33,548 nucleotides of DNA from CAJXZP01 sp964195485 (GTDB taxonomy: Bacteria > Bacteroidota > Bacteroidia > Flavobacteriales_G > Salibacteraceae), in assembly GCA_964195485.1 (NCBI GenBank), contig CAXMPG010000060.1, positions 1 to 33,548 of the forward strand. Direction: 5' to 3'. The notes under the pieces were generated by a model that made no database searches, was not told the DNA's origin, and worked only from the letters and a program-made list of their open reading frames with translations. Shown here piece after piece: positions 5,136 to 13,560 of the stretch (positions within the stretch are counted from its first letter, which is position 1; each line of letters begins with the position of its first letter). A program made the translations under genes and the position numbers.

Positions 5136-7340
5136 TTATTTAATTGAATATCTAAACCCTGCATAAATTCTTCTTCCAGCAACCGGCCCCCAAATCATGG
5201 ACGCATCAAAATTATCACCAAAAGGGTTATCACTATCTATAATTGGGTTCTTTTGTTTATAATTTAACAAATTCTCTCCGCCAACGTACATTTCAAAAAC
5301 TCTGAACCTACGTGTTATTTGACCATTTAAAACCGCATAGGCTTTAGATGATGTTGATCGTGTATTTCCTTCTCTATTTCCAACAGTAGAAGGCACCCTG
5401 CTTAACCCTGTCCATAATGTGGTCACATCAAATTTCCATTTATCGTATTTAGTTTTGTATCCTAAATTCACCAAAACCCGATTAGAAGGAGTAAACGGTT
5501 TCTGTTTTAACTCTTGACCATATTGGGTCTTTACATCTATGTATTTGTAAGCCGTTTTAAGCTCAATACGTTTATATAAAAAGGAAAGTTCCGCCTGTAA
5601 GGCATGTGAGTATGATTTTCCATCTAGATTATAAAACGAAACCAGGTTCACATCTTCTACATCTACCACTACCTGATTTTCAAAATCGGTATAATAATAA
5701 TCACCTGTAAAAGCTATTTCCACTGATTTAATAGTCCATTTATGCGAATAACTTAGCCCATAATTCCAAGCTTGCTCAGGTCTCAAAGCTTCTAAGAAAA
5801 CAACTTGTCTTGAACTCACCAAATAAGAGGTGTTTTCAATTAACACATTCGCAGTTCTAAAACCCTTTCCGGCAGATAAGCGTAAAGCTGACCTAGGTGT
5901 TACATTGTATTTTACATGCAATCTTGGAGAGGCAAATGCCCCAAATTGATTATGGTAATCTCCTCTTATCCCAGCTACAACCGATATTTTTTCAGTTACA
6001 TATGCATATTCAAAAAACGCCCCCGAAACCATCTCTAGGTTCGTGAAACTAGAATCATTAAACAAATGATCGTAGTTATCGTAATTAAAACTGAGTCCGG
6101 TTTTAATGCTGGTTTTCTCATTGATTACCTCATCCGCATATACACCATTAACGTAAAAATTAGTTTGATCAGCATCATATTGGGTAAGCCCATATTGAGA
6201 TTTTTGATGATGAGATTTAAATTTAGCTACTACACCAAAGCTATTTTCACTATCGAAAATAAATCCCGTTTTCAAAAAACCATATAATTGTTGCGTCTCT
6301 AGTTTTACAGCATATGGATTATCCATACTCGATTTTTGTCCGGCATTAACATCATTTAATACTCCACGTAAACCAAATTGAATCCTAAATTTTTTATCAA
6401 AGTATTTCCAACGATTAAATACAATGGCAGTGTTCTTTAATGGGATGTCTAAAAAATTATCGTCATTTCTATCTATTTCAAAACCTTGATTAGCTGCATG
6501 AACAGCTAGTAAAGTGCTCCACTTTTTATTGAATTTCTTTGCAAAATGAGTATTAAACTCAAGCCTACCCATTTCGTTTGCGTACACATTGATGAAAAAT
6601 TTATCTGCCTCATCAGGTTTAATAAACTCTACATTTATTTGCCCCGTAATAGACTCATATCCATTTACGACAGAACCCGCTCCCTTCTTAATTTGAATAG
6701 ACTCTACCCAAGTTCCGGGAATGTAATCCAACCCATTTGAAGCGGCCAACCCCCTTACAAGAGGTAGATTTTCAAACTGAATTTGCGTATAGATACCATC
6801 TAAACCCAACATTTTTATCTTTTTACTTCCTGAAACGGCATCCGTTACATTTACATCTACAGAAGCATTGGTTCCAAAACTTTCTGAGACACTGCAACAG
6901 GCTGCTTTTTTCAACTCGTCTTCGCCTAAAACTTCTACTAAATCGGTTGAAATAGTACCTATACTCGTAGCCGTTTGCGTGCTTTTAACTTCAAATTCTT
7001 TTAAATTGATAGTCGACTTTAAAACCACCGTGATTTTTTTCATGTTCTCCCATACTCGAATGGTATCGGTTTTAAAACCCACGGAAGAAACCACCAATAA
7101 CCCAGGATATTCTTTTGGTTTGTCAATCTGAAACTTTCCCCGCTCATCGGTGGTAACACCTATATTGGTGTTAGCCCAAAGAACATTCACAAATGCAAGT
7201 TGTTCGCCCTCTTCAGAGGTTATCATCCCACTAAGTTTTTGTCCATAGGCAGGTGCCACAAATAGGAAAAAAACCAAAAACATAATTGGTTTCAATTTTA
7301 GCGAATGATTCGTAAAACGTAAATTTATTTGGTGTGTCAT
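5136..7340 (-). CDS. TonB-dependent receptor (metal-associated type)
   Basis: 734 aa. Residues 1-33 are a signal peptide ending APAYGQ. A carboxypeptidase-regulatory-like domain follows (about 34-110, SGMITSEEGEQLAFVNVLWANT), then the plug (about 135-245, with SIQIKKGAGSVVNGYESITGQINVEF), then a 22-strand-type barrel ending YAGFRYSIK. The plug has an adjacent Cys pair (Cys148-Cys149, KKAACCSVSESFG), a trait of the receptor subfamily found next to HMA proteins in Bacteroidota. It is an outer-membrane, TonB-energised importer; copper or another soft metal is the likely cargo given the HMA partner, but that is inference. A candidate promoter lies at 7392-7424. No SusD gene is present, so this is not a glycan-uptake pair. 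Confidence 0.9.
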   Translation of the reverse strand: MTHQINLRFTNHSLKLKPIMFLVFFLFVAPAYGQKLSGMITSEEGEQLAFVNVLWANTNIGVTTDERGKFQIDKPKEYPGLLVVSSVGFKTDTIRVWENMKKITVVLKSTINLKEFEVKSTQTATSIGTISTDLVEVLGEDELKKAACCSVSESFGTNASVDVNVTDAVSGSKKIKMLGLDGIYTQIQFENLPLVRGLAASNGLDYIPGTWVESIQIKKGAGSVVNGYESITGQINVEFIKPDEADKFFINVYANEMGRLEFNTHFAKKFNKKWSTLLAVHAANQGFEIDRNDDNFLDIPLKNTAIVFNRWKYFDKKFRIQFGLRGVLNDVNAGQKSSMDNPYAVKLETQQLYGFLKTGFIFDSENSFGVVAKFKSHHQKSQYGLTQYDADQTNFYVNGVYADEVINEKTSIKTGLSFNYDNYDHLFNDSSFTNLEMVSGAFFEYAYVTEKISVVAGIRGDYHNQFGAFASPRLHVKYNVTPRSALRLSAGKGFRTANVLIENTSYLVSSRQVVFLEALRPEQAWNYGLSYSHKWTIKSVEIAFTGDYYYTDFENQVVVDVEDVNLVSFYNLDGKSYSHALQAELSFLYKRIELKTAYKYIDVKTQYGQELKQKPFTPSNRVLVNLGYKTKYDKWKFDVTTLWTGLSRVPSTVGNREGNTRSTSSKAYAVLNGQITRRFRVFEMYVGGENLLNYKQKNPIIDSDNPFGDNFDASMIWGPVAGRRIYAGFRYSIK

Positions 7341-7391
7341 TAATGATACTATTCAATACTTGGTTACCTTCATTTTTTGCCAATAACCCTA

Positions 7392-7424
7392 CAAAATTAA
7401 GAACTAAAAAGAAAGCCTACTCAA
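7392..7424 (-). promoter_or_regulatory. Candidate promoter of the TonB receptor operon
   Basis: On the minus strand TAATTTTG (plus 7392-7399) matches TAnnTTTG, with TTG (plus 7422-7424) 22 bp upstream, slightly longer than the 19-bp spacing of the other good promoters here. Transcription would start near 7385, about 45 bp before the ATG. Confidence 0.45.
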
Positions 7425-7579
7425 ACAACGATAAACCCCCAATGTAATTACCCTTCGCACTACCCTTTTATGCTTTCTTTAACAGAATATTGCAATATTA
7501 ACCTTCTTACAGACACAGCTATTGTTTTCCAAGTATAGAAAATTCGAATACCCCTATTATTCAAAGTGTTTTTAATCAC

Positions 7580-7609
7580 TTGTCACCTACCTATTTTTAG
7601 GTATTTTTG
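7580..7609 (+). promoter_or_regulatory. suf operon promoter, TTG-N19-TATTTTTG
   Basis: TTG at 7580-7582, 19-bp spacer, TATTTTTG at 7602-7609: an exact Bacteroidota promoter. Transcription should begin near 7616, which puts the start site at the left edge of the 7617-7631 palindrome. Confidence 0.75.
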
Positions 7610-7616
7610 TGCTTAA

Positions 7617-7631
7617 TTAGAATCATTCTAA
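7617..7631. promoter_or_regulatory. Fur/PerR-type box over the suf transcription start
   Basis: TTAGAAT-C-ATTCTAA is a perfect 7-1-7 inverted repeat, the architecture bound by FUR-family repressors (the PerR box is TTATAAT-N-ATTATAA). It lies just downstream of the suf -7 element and about 14 bp before the sufA ATG, a position where a bound repressor would block initiation. Control of suf by iron or peroxide is established in other bacteria; which family member acts here is unknown. Confidence 0.6.
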
Positions 7632-7644
7632 ATAGAACTTAATT

Positions 7645-7971
7645 ATGATACAAGTTACAGACGCAGCACGCATTGAAGCTGCAAGATTATTAGGACAAAG
7701 TGATTTAGGGAATGAGGCATTCATCCGCGTTAGCGTTGAAGGTGGTGGATGTTCAGGATTAAAATACAACTTAGACTTTGATAACAAAGTTGGTCAAGAA
7801 GATAAAAAATTTGAAGATAACGGAATTTCAGTGGTAGTGGACAAAAAAAGCTTCCTATACTTAATAGGTACTCAACTCGATTTTTCGGGTGGACTAAATG
7901 GTAAGGGCTTCCAATTTATTAATCCAAATGCATCCCGTACTTGCGGATGTGGTGAAAGTTTTGCCGTATAA
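7645..7971 (+). CDS. sufA: HesB/IscA-type iron-sulfur carrier SufA
   Basis: 108 aa, the standard A-type carrier length. The three cluster-ligating cysteines are Cys36 in GGGCSGLKY and Cys100 and Cys102 in the C-terminal TCGCGESF. A-type carriers receive Fe-S clusters from the SufBC2D scaffold and deliver them to apoproteins in the cytosol. First gene of the suf operon, 18 bp before sufB, behind a strong promoter with a Fur/PerR-like box. Confidence 0.95.
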   Translation: MIQVTDAARIEAARLLGQSDLGNEAFIRVSVEGGGCSGLKYNLDFDNKVGQEDKKFEDNGISVVVDKKSFLYLIGTQLDFSGGLNGKGFQFINPNASRTCGCGESFAV

Positions 7972-7989
7972 TTTTATAAAGCACAGATA

Positions 7990-9438
7990 ATGGGCTATAC
8001 CGAAGCGGATTTAGAAAAAGATTTAGAAGGAAAAGAATACGAATATGGATTTGTATCTGACTTTGAATCTGACCGTATTGATAAAGGATTAAACGAAGAT
8101 GTAGTTCGTTTAATTTCAAACAAAAGAGAAGAACCAGAATGGTTACTTGAATTTAGACTGAGTGCGTACCGTCATTGGTTAACAATGGAGGAACCAGATT
8201 GGGCTCACGTTAAATACGAGAAACCAAACTTTCAAGAAATTGTTTACTACTCTGCTCCGAAACCAAAAAAGAAGCTTAACAGCTTAGACGAGGTTGATCC
8301 GGAGTTGAAAACCATGTATGACAAATTAGGCATCTCGGTAGAGGAGCAAATGAGAATGAACGGCATCGCAATTGATGTGATTGTTGATTCAGTTTCAGTG
8401 GCAACTACCTTTAAGGATACCTTATTGAAAAAAGGCATTATTTTCATGTCTTTCTCTGAAGCAGTTAAAGAATATCCTGAATTGGTTCGTGAATATTTAG
8501 GGTCTGTAGTTCCTGCAGGTGATAATTATTATGCGGCATTGAATTCAGCGGTATTTACCGATGGTTCTTTCTGTTACATACCAAAAGGCGTTCGTTGCCC
8601 AATGGAATTGTCAACTTATTTTAGAATCAACGATTCAGGTACTGGACAATTTGAAAGAACACTTATTGTAGCCGATGAAGGTTCTTACGTAAGTTATTTA
8701 GAGGGGTGTACTGCTCCATCGCGTGATGAAAACCAATTGCATGCTGCAGTGGTAGAAATCATGGTGAAGAAAGAAGCTGAAGTAAAATATTCTACCGTTC
8801 AAAACTGGTATCCCGGTGATGCACAAGGTAAAGGTGGGGTTTACAATTTTGTAACCAAACGCGCCATGTGTGATGGGTATAAATCTAAAGTTTCATGGAC
8901 CCAAGTAGAAACAGGTTCTGCTGTAACTTGGAAATATCCTTCATGTGTATTGAAAGGAGATTATTCTGAAGGTGAATTTTACAGTGTAGCGGTTACCGCA
9001 AATCATCAGATGGCCGATACCGGTTCAAAGATGGTTCATATTGGTAAAAACACTAAGAGTATTATTATCTCTAAAGGGATAAGTGCTGGTGTATCTGAAA
9101 ACAGTTACCGTGGACTGGTTCAAGTGAACAAAAACGCTATCAACTCCCGTAATTTCTCCCAATGTGATTCGCTTCTATTAGGCGATAAATGTGGCGCACA
9201 TACGTTTCCATACATTGAGGTTAAAAACCGTAGTTCACAAGTAGAGCATGAGGCTACGACATCTAAAATTGGGGAAGACCAAATTTTTTACTGTCAGCAG
9301 CGTGGTATCAGCGAAGAAAAAGCTATCAGCTTAATTGTAAACGGCTATGCACGCGAAGTACTGAATCAGTTACCTATGGAATTTGCCGCTGAGGCACAAA
9401 AATTATTAGCAATTACTTTGGAAGGCTCTGTAGGCTAA
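7990..9438 (+). CDS. sufB: Fe-S cluster scaffold protein SufB
   Basis: 482 aa, full length for SufB. Family landmarks are VPAGDNYYAALNSAVFTDGSFCYIPKGVRCPMELSTYFRIN split over the middle region, DEGSYVSYLEGCTAP, the beta-helix core with YSTVQNWYPGD and ISAGVSENSYRG, and the C-terminal CDSLLLGDKCGAHTFPYIEV followed by EHEATTSKIGEDQIFYCQQRGI. The Cys in GDKCGAHTFPY corresponds to the region shown to be needed for cluster assembly in SufB. It forms the SufBC2D complex with the next two products. The gap to sufC (63 bp) holds an 18-bp palindrome. Confidence 0.97.
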   Translation: MGYTEADLEKDLEGKEYEYGFVSDFESDRIDKGLNEDVVRLISNKREEPEWLLEFRLSAYRHWLTMEEPDWAHVKYEKPNFQEIVYYSAPKPKKKLNSLDEVDPELKTMYDKLGISVEEQMRMNGIAIDVIVDSVSVATTFKDTLLKKGIIFMSFSEAVKEYPELVREYLGSVVPAGDNYYAALNSAVFTDGSFCYIPKGVRCPMELSTYFRINDSGTGQFERTLIVADEGSYVSYLEGCTAPSRDENQLHAAVVEIMVKKEAEVKYSTVQNWYPGDAQGKGGVYNFVTKRAMCDGYKSKVSWTQVETGSAVTWKYPSCVLKGDYSEGEFYSVAVTANHQMADTGSKMVHIGKNTKSIIISKGISAGVSENSYRGLVQVNKNAINSRNFSQCDSLLLGDKCGAHTFPYIEVKNRSSQVEHEATTSKIGEDQIFYCQQRGISEEKAISLIVNGYAREVLNQLPMEFAAEAQKLLAITLEGSVG

Positions 9439-9465
9439 ACCCAAATTTAATAAAAGCATCTTCTG

Positions 9466-9483
9466 TCCCGATAGCTATCGGGA
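9466..9483. repeat. 18-bp perfect palindrome between sufB and sufC
   Basis: TCCCGATAGCTATCGGGA is perfectly self-complementary and lies inside the operon, 18 bp before the sufC ATG. Flanking TGTCC (9464-9468) and GGACA (9486-9490) allow an alternative, longer pairing. There is no T-run, so it is not an intrinsic terminator. It may be a dispersed REP-like palindrome or an mRNA processing or stabilising hairpin. Confidence 0.6.
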
Positions 9484-9501
9484 TCGGACAATAAACAAAC
9501 A

Positions 9502-10263
9502 ATGAGTACACCGATTATATCTATCAAAAATCTTCACGCTGAAGTAGCAGGTCATAAAATCTTAAAGGGTTTTAACCTTGAAATAAACGAAGGCGAAATT
9601 CACGCTATCATGGGACCTAACGGAACTGGGAAAAGCACATTAGCATCTGTTATATCAGGTAATGATGAATACGAAGTAACCGAAGGAGAAGTTATCTTTA
9701 ACGGTAAAAACATATTAGAATTAAGTCCAGATGAACGTGCTGCTGAAGGCGTGTTCTTGGCGTTCCAATACCCAGTAGAGATACCTGGAGTAAGTAACAC
9801 CAATTTCATGAAAGCGGCTGTAAATAACATTCGTGAGTATCATGGAAAAGACCCTTTGAAAGCAAAAGATTTCTTGAAGTTAATGAAAGAAAAACAAGCT
9901 TTAGTAGAGTTGGAAGGTCGCTTGACAAACCGCTCGGTAAACGAAGGTTTTTCTGGCGGAGAGAAAAAGCGTAACGAGATTTTCCAAATGGCTATGTTAG
10001 ATCCAAAATTTGCGATCTTAGATGAAACCGATTCTGGATTAGATATTGATGCATTGAAAATTGTAGCCAACGGAGTAAATACGTTGCACACAAAAGAAAA
10101 TAGCTTCTTAGTTATTACCCATTACCAAAGACTTCTAGACCACATTATTCCTGATTTCGTACACGTTATGTACGATGGGAAAATTGTAAGAACTGGACCT
10201 AAAGAATTAGCTTTAGAACTGGAAGAAAAAGGATATGATTGGCTGAAAGGCGAAACAGTTTAA
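9502..10263 (+). CDS. sufC: Fe-S assembly ATPase SufC
   Basis: 253 aa, ABC-type ATPase of the SUF system. Walker A is GPNGTGKST (residues 38-46), the ABC signature is in NEGFSGGEKKRNEIFQM, and Walker B is KFAILDETDSGLDIDAL, with the H-loop His in FLVITHYQRLLD. The DETDSGLD wording is characteristic of SufC. It binds SufB and SufD and its ATP cycle remodels the scaffold for iron and sulfur entry. Cytosolic. It is followed 20 bp later by sufD. Confidence 0.97.
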   Translation: MSTPIISIKNLHAEVAGHKILKGFNLEINEGEIHAIMGPNGTGKSTLASVISGNDEYEVTEGEVIFNGKNILELSPDERAAEGVFLAFQYPVEIPGVSNTNFMKAAVNNIREYHGKDPLKAKDFLKLMKEKQALVELEGRLTNRSVNEGFSGGEKKRNEIFQMAMLDPKFAILDETDSGLDIDALKIVANGVNTLHTKENSFLVITHYQRLLDHIIPDFVHVMYDGKIVRTGPKELALELEEKGYDWLKGETV

Positions 10264-10283
10264 TTACACAAAAAGTAAAAACT

Positions 10284-11564
10284 ATGAGTGTAGTTGCACC
10301 CATCAAACATAGCGAGTTTATGAACTCCATCTTAAATACTTCTCGACCTGTTAAAGGTTTTGATACTTTATGCATGGAAGGACTTAAAGACTTGCAAATC
10401 ACACCATTTCCTTCGCTACGCGGAGAGTACTGGAAATACACCCGTGTATCTGGTCTATTGAAAAAGGAGTTCAAATCGGCTAAAGCAGAAATCAATACGC
10501 TTTCTGAGTCTACCTTAGAGCTCATTGAAAATCACCCAAGAATTGTTTTTGTAAACGGATATATCAATCCAGCGCTAAGTATTCTACCAACAGATAACAA
10601 CATTTCTATTGCATGTTTATCTAGCGATAAAGTAACGGAAAACAACCTATCTGATTTCCCTACATCTTGGGAAAACGAATTGGAAGCTTTCACCTTATTA
10701 AACCAAAGTTCTTTTACGGACGGTGCTTTTATTGAAGTAGCAAAAAACGCGAAAATTGAGTCTCCGGTGTATATCATTCACATGACCACTGGCGAAAACG
10801 TTTCCGTAGCTCATCGTAATTACATCAAAGTAAACGAAGGTGCTGAAGCTACATTTATCAACCTTTTTGAAGGAGATAATGAAGTTTCATTTTCGAATCA
10901 TTTCAATAGTATTCTTGTAGGTGAAAACGCTAATTTCAATTGGTTTGATTACCATCAAGATGGCGAAAAAGCACAATCTATTACGACCACCATTGCGCAT
11001 CAAAACGCAAACAGTAACGTAAATATTGGCGCTTACATTTTTGGAGGTAAAATGGTACGTAAGAATATGTATGTTACTGTTTTAGGCGAGAATTGTGAAA
11101 CTACCGCTAACGGGACATACATCCTGAACAACAAGCAAATTGCTGATTACCGCGTAATTGTGGATCATAAAGCAGCACATTGTAATTCAAATCAAACCTT
11201 CAAAGGCGTGATGAGCGATAAAGCTACTGGCGTTTTTAATGGAAAGATTTATGTGCGTAAGGATTCGCAAATCATTAATGCTTTTCAAACCAATCGCAAC
11301 ATTTTATTGAGCGATGATGCTAATGCCTATTCTCGTCCGCAATTAGAAATTTATGCAGATGATGTAAAGTGTTCGCATGGTTCAACGATTGGTCAATTAG
11401 ATGACGATGCCTTATTTTATATGATGGCACGTGGAATTCGTAAAACAGAAGCAGAGAAATTATTAGTTTCAGCCTTTACAGCTGATGCAGTTGCCAATGT
11501 AAATATCGCGTCTTTTAAGGATGTGGTATTGGAAGCGGTAGCTGATAAAAGTGCAAAACTTTAA
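10284..11564 (+). CDS. sufD: Fe-S assembly protein SufD
   Basis: 426 aa from the ATG at 10284 (MSVVAPIKHSEFM); an upstream in-frame start would overlap the sufC coding region and is not needed. The C-terminal two thirds show the SufB/SufD beta-helix with GAEATFINLFEGDN, NFNWFDYHQDGEKAQS, the conserved HCNSNQTFKGVMSDKATGVFNGKIYV and RPQLEIYADDVKCSHGSTIGQLDDDALFYMMARGI; the His in CSHGST is the conserved SufD histidine implicated in cluster assembly. Acts as the SufB partner in SufBC2D. sufS begins only 2 bp after its stop. Confidence 0.96.
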   Translation: MSVVAPIKHSEFMNSILNTSRPVKGFDTLCMEGLKDLQITPFPSLRGEYWKYTRVSGLLKKEFKSAKAEINTLSESTLELIENHPRIVFVNGYINPALSILPTDNNISIACLSSDKVTENNLSDFPTSWENELEAFTLLNQSSFTDGAFIEVAKNAKIESPVYIIHMTTGENVSVAHRNYIKVNEGAEATFINLFEGDNEVSFSNHFNSILVGENANFNWFDYHQDGEKAQSITTTIAHQNANSNVNIGAYIFGGKMVRKNMYVTVLGENCETTANGTYILNNKQIADYRVIVDHKAAHCNSNQTFKGVMSDKATGVFNGKIYVRKDSQIINAFQTNRNILLSDDANAYSRPQLEIYADDVKCSHGSTIGQLDDDALFYMMARGIRKTEAEKLLVSAFTADAVANVNIASFKDVVLEAVADKSAKL

Positions 11565-11566
11565 AC

Positions 11567-12790
11567 TTGAAAAACGTATTGGACATAGCAAAAATTCGCG
11601 AAGAATTCCCGATTTTGAATGAAACCATCAACGGGAAACCATTGGTATATTTGGATAATGCGGCTTCTTCACAAAAACCACTTTCAGTAATTAATACGAT
11701 TTCGAATTACTACATGAGAGAGCACGCTAATATTCATAGAGGTGTGCACACTTTAAGCCAGCGCGCTACCTCACGTTATGAAGATGTCCGTGAGAAATTG
11801 GCTAACTGGATTGGTGCAGAATCAAAAGAAATCATTTTCACACGCGGAACAACAGAAGCTATAAATTTATTTGCTTCTACCTATGGCGCTGAAAATTTAA
11901 AAGAAGGTGACGAAGTAATTATTTCTACGCTAGAGCACCATTCAAACATGGTGCCTTGGCACATGTGGTGTGAAAAAACAGGGGCTAAACTTCGTGTCAT
12001 TCCAATCACTGATGAAGGTGAGTTAGAACTTGATGAATACGTAAAGCTACTTTCTAATAAAACCAAAATTGTAAGTGTTTCACACGTTTCAAACACGCTA
12101 GGCACGATCAATGACGTAAAATTTATCATTGATAAAGCACATGAGTTTGACGCTGTGGTATTATTAGATGGTGCACAAGCCTTGCCGCATACCAAAGTAA
12201 ATGTAGCCGAATTAGATTGCGACTTTTACGCTTCTTCCGCACATAAAATGTACGGTCCTACCGGCATTGGTTTTCTATACGGAAAAGCAGAATTATTAGA
12301 AAAAATGCCTCCATATCACGGAGGTGGTGAAATGATAAAATCAGTCAGCTTGTTGGAAAGCACGTATGCTGATTTACCATTTAAATTTGAAGCAGGTACA
12401 CCTAATATTGCAGATACTATTGCTTTTGGAGCAGCCATTGACTTTTTAGAAGAACACGGAATTGAAAATATTGCCGCACATGAAAAAATGCTGCATGATT
12501 ACGCTACCGAAGAATTGCTGAAAATTGATGGTATTAGACTTATCGGCACAGCCGCGAAAAAAGCGGGTGTGGTATCTTTTTTAATTGGTGACATTCATCC
12601 GTATGATATGGGTGTGATTTTAGACCAATTAGGAATTGCAGTAAGAACCGGACATCATTGTACCGAACCGTTAATGACTCGATTTGATATTCCTGGAACG
12701 GTAAGAGCATCATTTGCTATCTACAATACCAAAGAAGAAGTAGCTATTTTTATTGCTGGAGTTTTGAGAGCTAAACGCATGTTAGAATAA
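11567..12790 (+). CDS. sufS: Cysteine desulfurase SufS (TTG start)
   Basis: 407 aa, group II PLP-dependent cysteine desulfurase. It takes sulfur from L-cysteine as a persulfide and passes it to SufE. Lys227 in SAHKMYGPTG is the PLP Schiff-base lysine, the His in LEHHSNMVPW stacks on PLP, and Cys365 in RTGHHCTEPLM carries the persulfide; these are within one residue of the E. coli SufS numbering (Lys226, Cys364). The start is TTG at 11567, 2 bp after sufD: residues 1-20 (MKNVLDIAKIREEFPILNET) align with the family N-terminus and no in-frame ATG is available near it, so the weak start codon appears real and may lower expression or make it depend on coupling with sufD. Confidence 0.96.
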   Translation: MKNVLDIAKIREEFPILNETINGKPLVYLDNAASSQKPLSVINTISNYYMREHANIHRGVHTLSQRATSRYEDVREKLANWIGAESKEIIFTRGTTEAINLFASTYGAENLKEGDEVIISTLEHHSNMVPWHMWCEKTGAKLRVIPITDEGELELDEYVKLLSNKTKIVSVSHVSNTLGTINDVKFIIDKAHEFDAVVLLDGAQALPHTKVNVAELDCDFYASSAHKMYGPTGIGFLYGKAELLEKMPPYHGGGEMIKSVSLLESTYADLPFKFEAGTPNIADTIAFGAAIDFLEEHGIENIAAHEKMLHDYATEELLKIDGIRLIGTAAKKAGVVSFLIGDIHPYDMGVILDQLGIAVRTGHHCTEPLMTRFDIPGTVRASFAIYNTKEEVAIFIAGVLRAKRMLE

Positions 12791-12798
12791 GAATTGAA

Positions 12799-13230
12799 AT
12801 GACTATTACAGAAAAACAAGACGAGCTGATTGAAGAATTTTCCATGTTTGATGAATGGATGGACAAGTATGAGAACATCATTGACTACGGTAAAGATTTG
12901 AAAGGTTTAACAGATAGCGATAAAACAGACGAAAACATTGTTCGTGGCTGTCAGAGTAATGTGTGGTTAACCGCCACAGAAGAAGAGGGAAAACTGATTT
13001 TCAATGCCGATTCTGACGCTATAATTACGAAAGGAATAATTGGGTTATTGTTAGGTATATTTTCAGGTCATACCCCGCAAGAAATTGCGACAACTGAGCT
13101 TTATGCGCTAGAAAAAATTGGATTAAAAGAACACCTTTCGCCAAATAGAGCCAACGGTTTAGTATCGATGGTTAATAAAATTAAAATGACTGCTTTAGCA
13201 TATAGAGCGAAGCAAAATCAAGAGAAATAG
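12799..13230 (+). CDS. sufE: Sulfur acceptor protein SufE
   Basis: 143 aa, the standard SufE length. Cys51, in NIVRGCQSNVW, is the sulfur-accepting residue and has the same number as in E. coli SufE. The N-terminal helix (FSMFDEWMDKYENIIDYGKDL) and the C-terminal HLSPNRANGLVSMVNKIK are also typical. It accepts the persulfide from SufS and hands sulfur to SufB. It starts 8 bp after sufS and lies 3 bp before the DUF59 gene. Confidence 0.95.
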   Translation: MTITEKQDELIEEFSMFDEWMDKYENIIDYGKDLKGLTDSDKTDENIVRGCQSNVWLTATEEEGKLIFNADSDAIITKGIIGLLLGIFSGHTPQEIATTELYALEKIGLKEHLSPNRANGLVSMVNKIKMTALAYRAKQNQEK

Positions 13231-13233
13231 ATC

Positions 13234-13560
13234 ATGGGAACACCAATAATGAGTAAAAAACTTTTAGGGAATGAAATCATCCGTGTGATGAAAACCATTT
13301 ACGACCCTGAAATTCCAGTTGATGTTTACGAACTTGGGTTGATTTACGATGTGCAAATCAACGATGATTATTCGGTAAATGTCTTAATGACTTTGACTAC
13401 CCCAAATTGTCCAGTAGCAGAATCATTACCACAAGAAATTGAAGATAAAGTAGCCGGGATTCATGATGTATCCAAAGCAAATGTCGACATTACTTTCGAG
13501 CCACCCTGGACTAAAGATATGTTAAGTGAAGAAGCGATGCTAGAATTGGGCATGCTTTAA
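13234..13560 (+). CDS. SUF-system DUF59 (MIP18-like) protein
   Basis: 108 aa. A DUF59/MIP18 domain protein of the type repeatedly found at the end of suf operons: IIRVMKTIYDPEIPVDVYELGLIYDVQI, then LTTPNCPVAESLPQEIEDKV, with the conserved Cys59 in TPNCP. DUF59 proteins (PaaD, SufT, eukaryotic CIA2) help target or mature Fe-S proteins. The first Met (13234) is 3 bp after the sufE stop; Met6 is an alternative. It is the last gene of the operon, with the terminator hairpin directly after its stop codon. Confidence 0.92.
   Translation: MGTPIMSKKLLGNEIIRVMKTIYDPEIPVDVYELGLIYDVQINDDYSVNVLMTLTTPNCPVAESLPQEIEDKVAGIHDVSKANVDITFEPPWTKDMLSEEAMLELGML

Larger units (their letters stand above)
7341..7644. 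other. Divergent regulatory region, TonB receptor / suf operon
   Basis: 304 bp without a gene. It contains, from left to right, a candidate minus-strand promoter for the TonB receptor (7392-7424), a perfect 14-bp palindrome AATATTGCAATATT (7486-7499), the suf promoter (7580-7609) and a Fur/PerR-like box (7617-7631). I found no ORF in it. Confidence 0.7.

Noticed and set aside
5129..5182. Longer start for the HMA protein overlapping the TonB receptor gene
   Set aside because: It would place 18 hydrophilic residues before an otherwise normal signal peptide; ATG 5128 is the natural start.
6546..7131. Plus-strand ORFs inside the TonB receptor gene
   Set aside because: They are antisense shadows of a well-supported gene, with unlikely composition and no recognisable domain.
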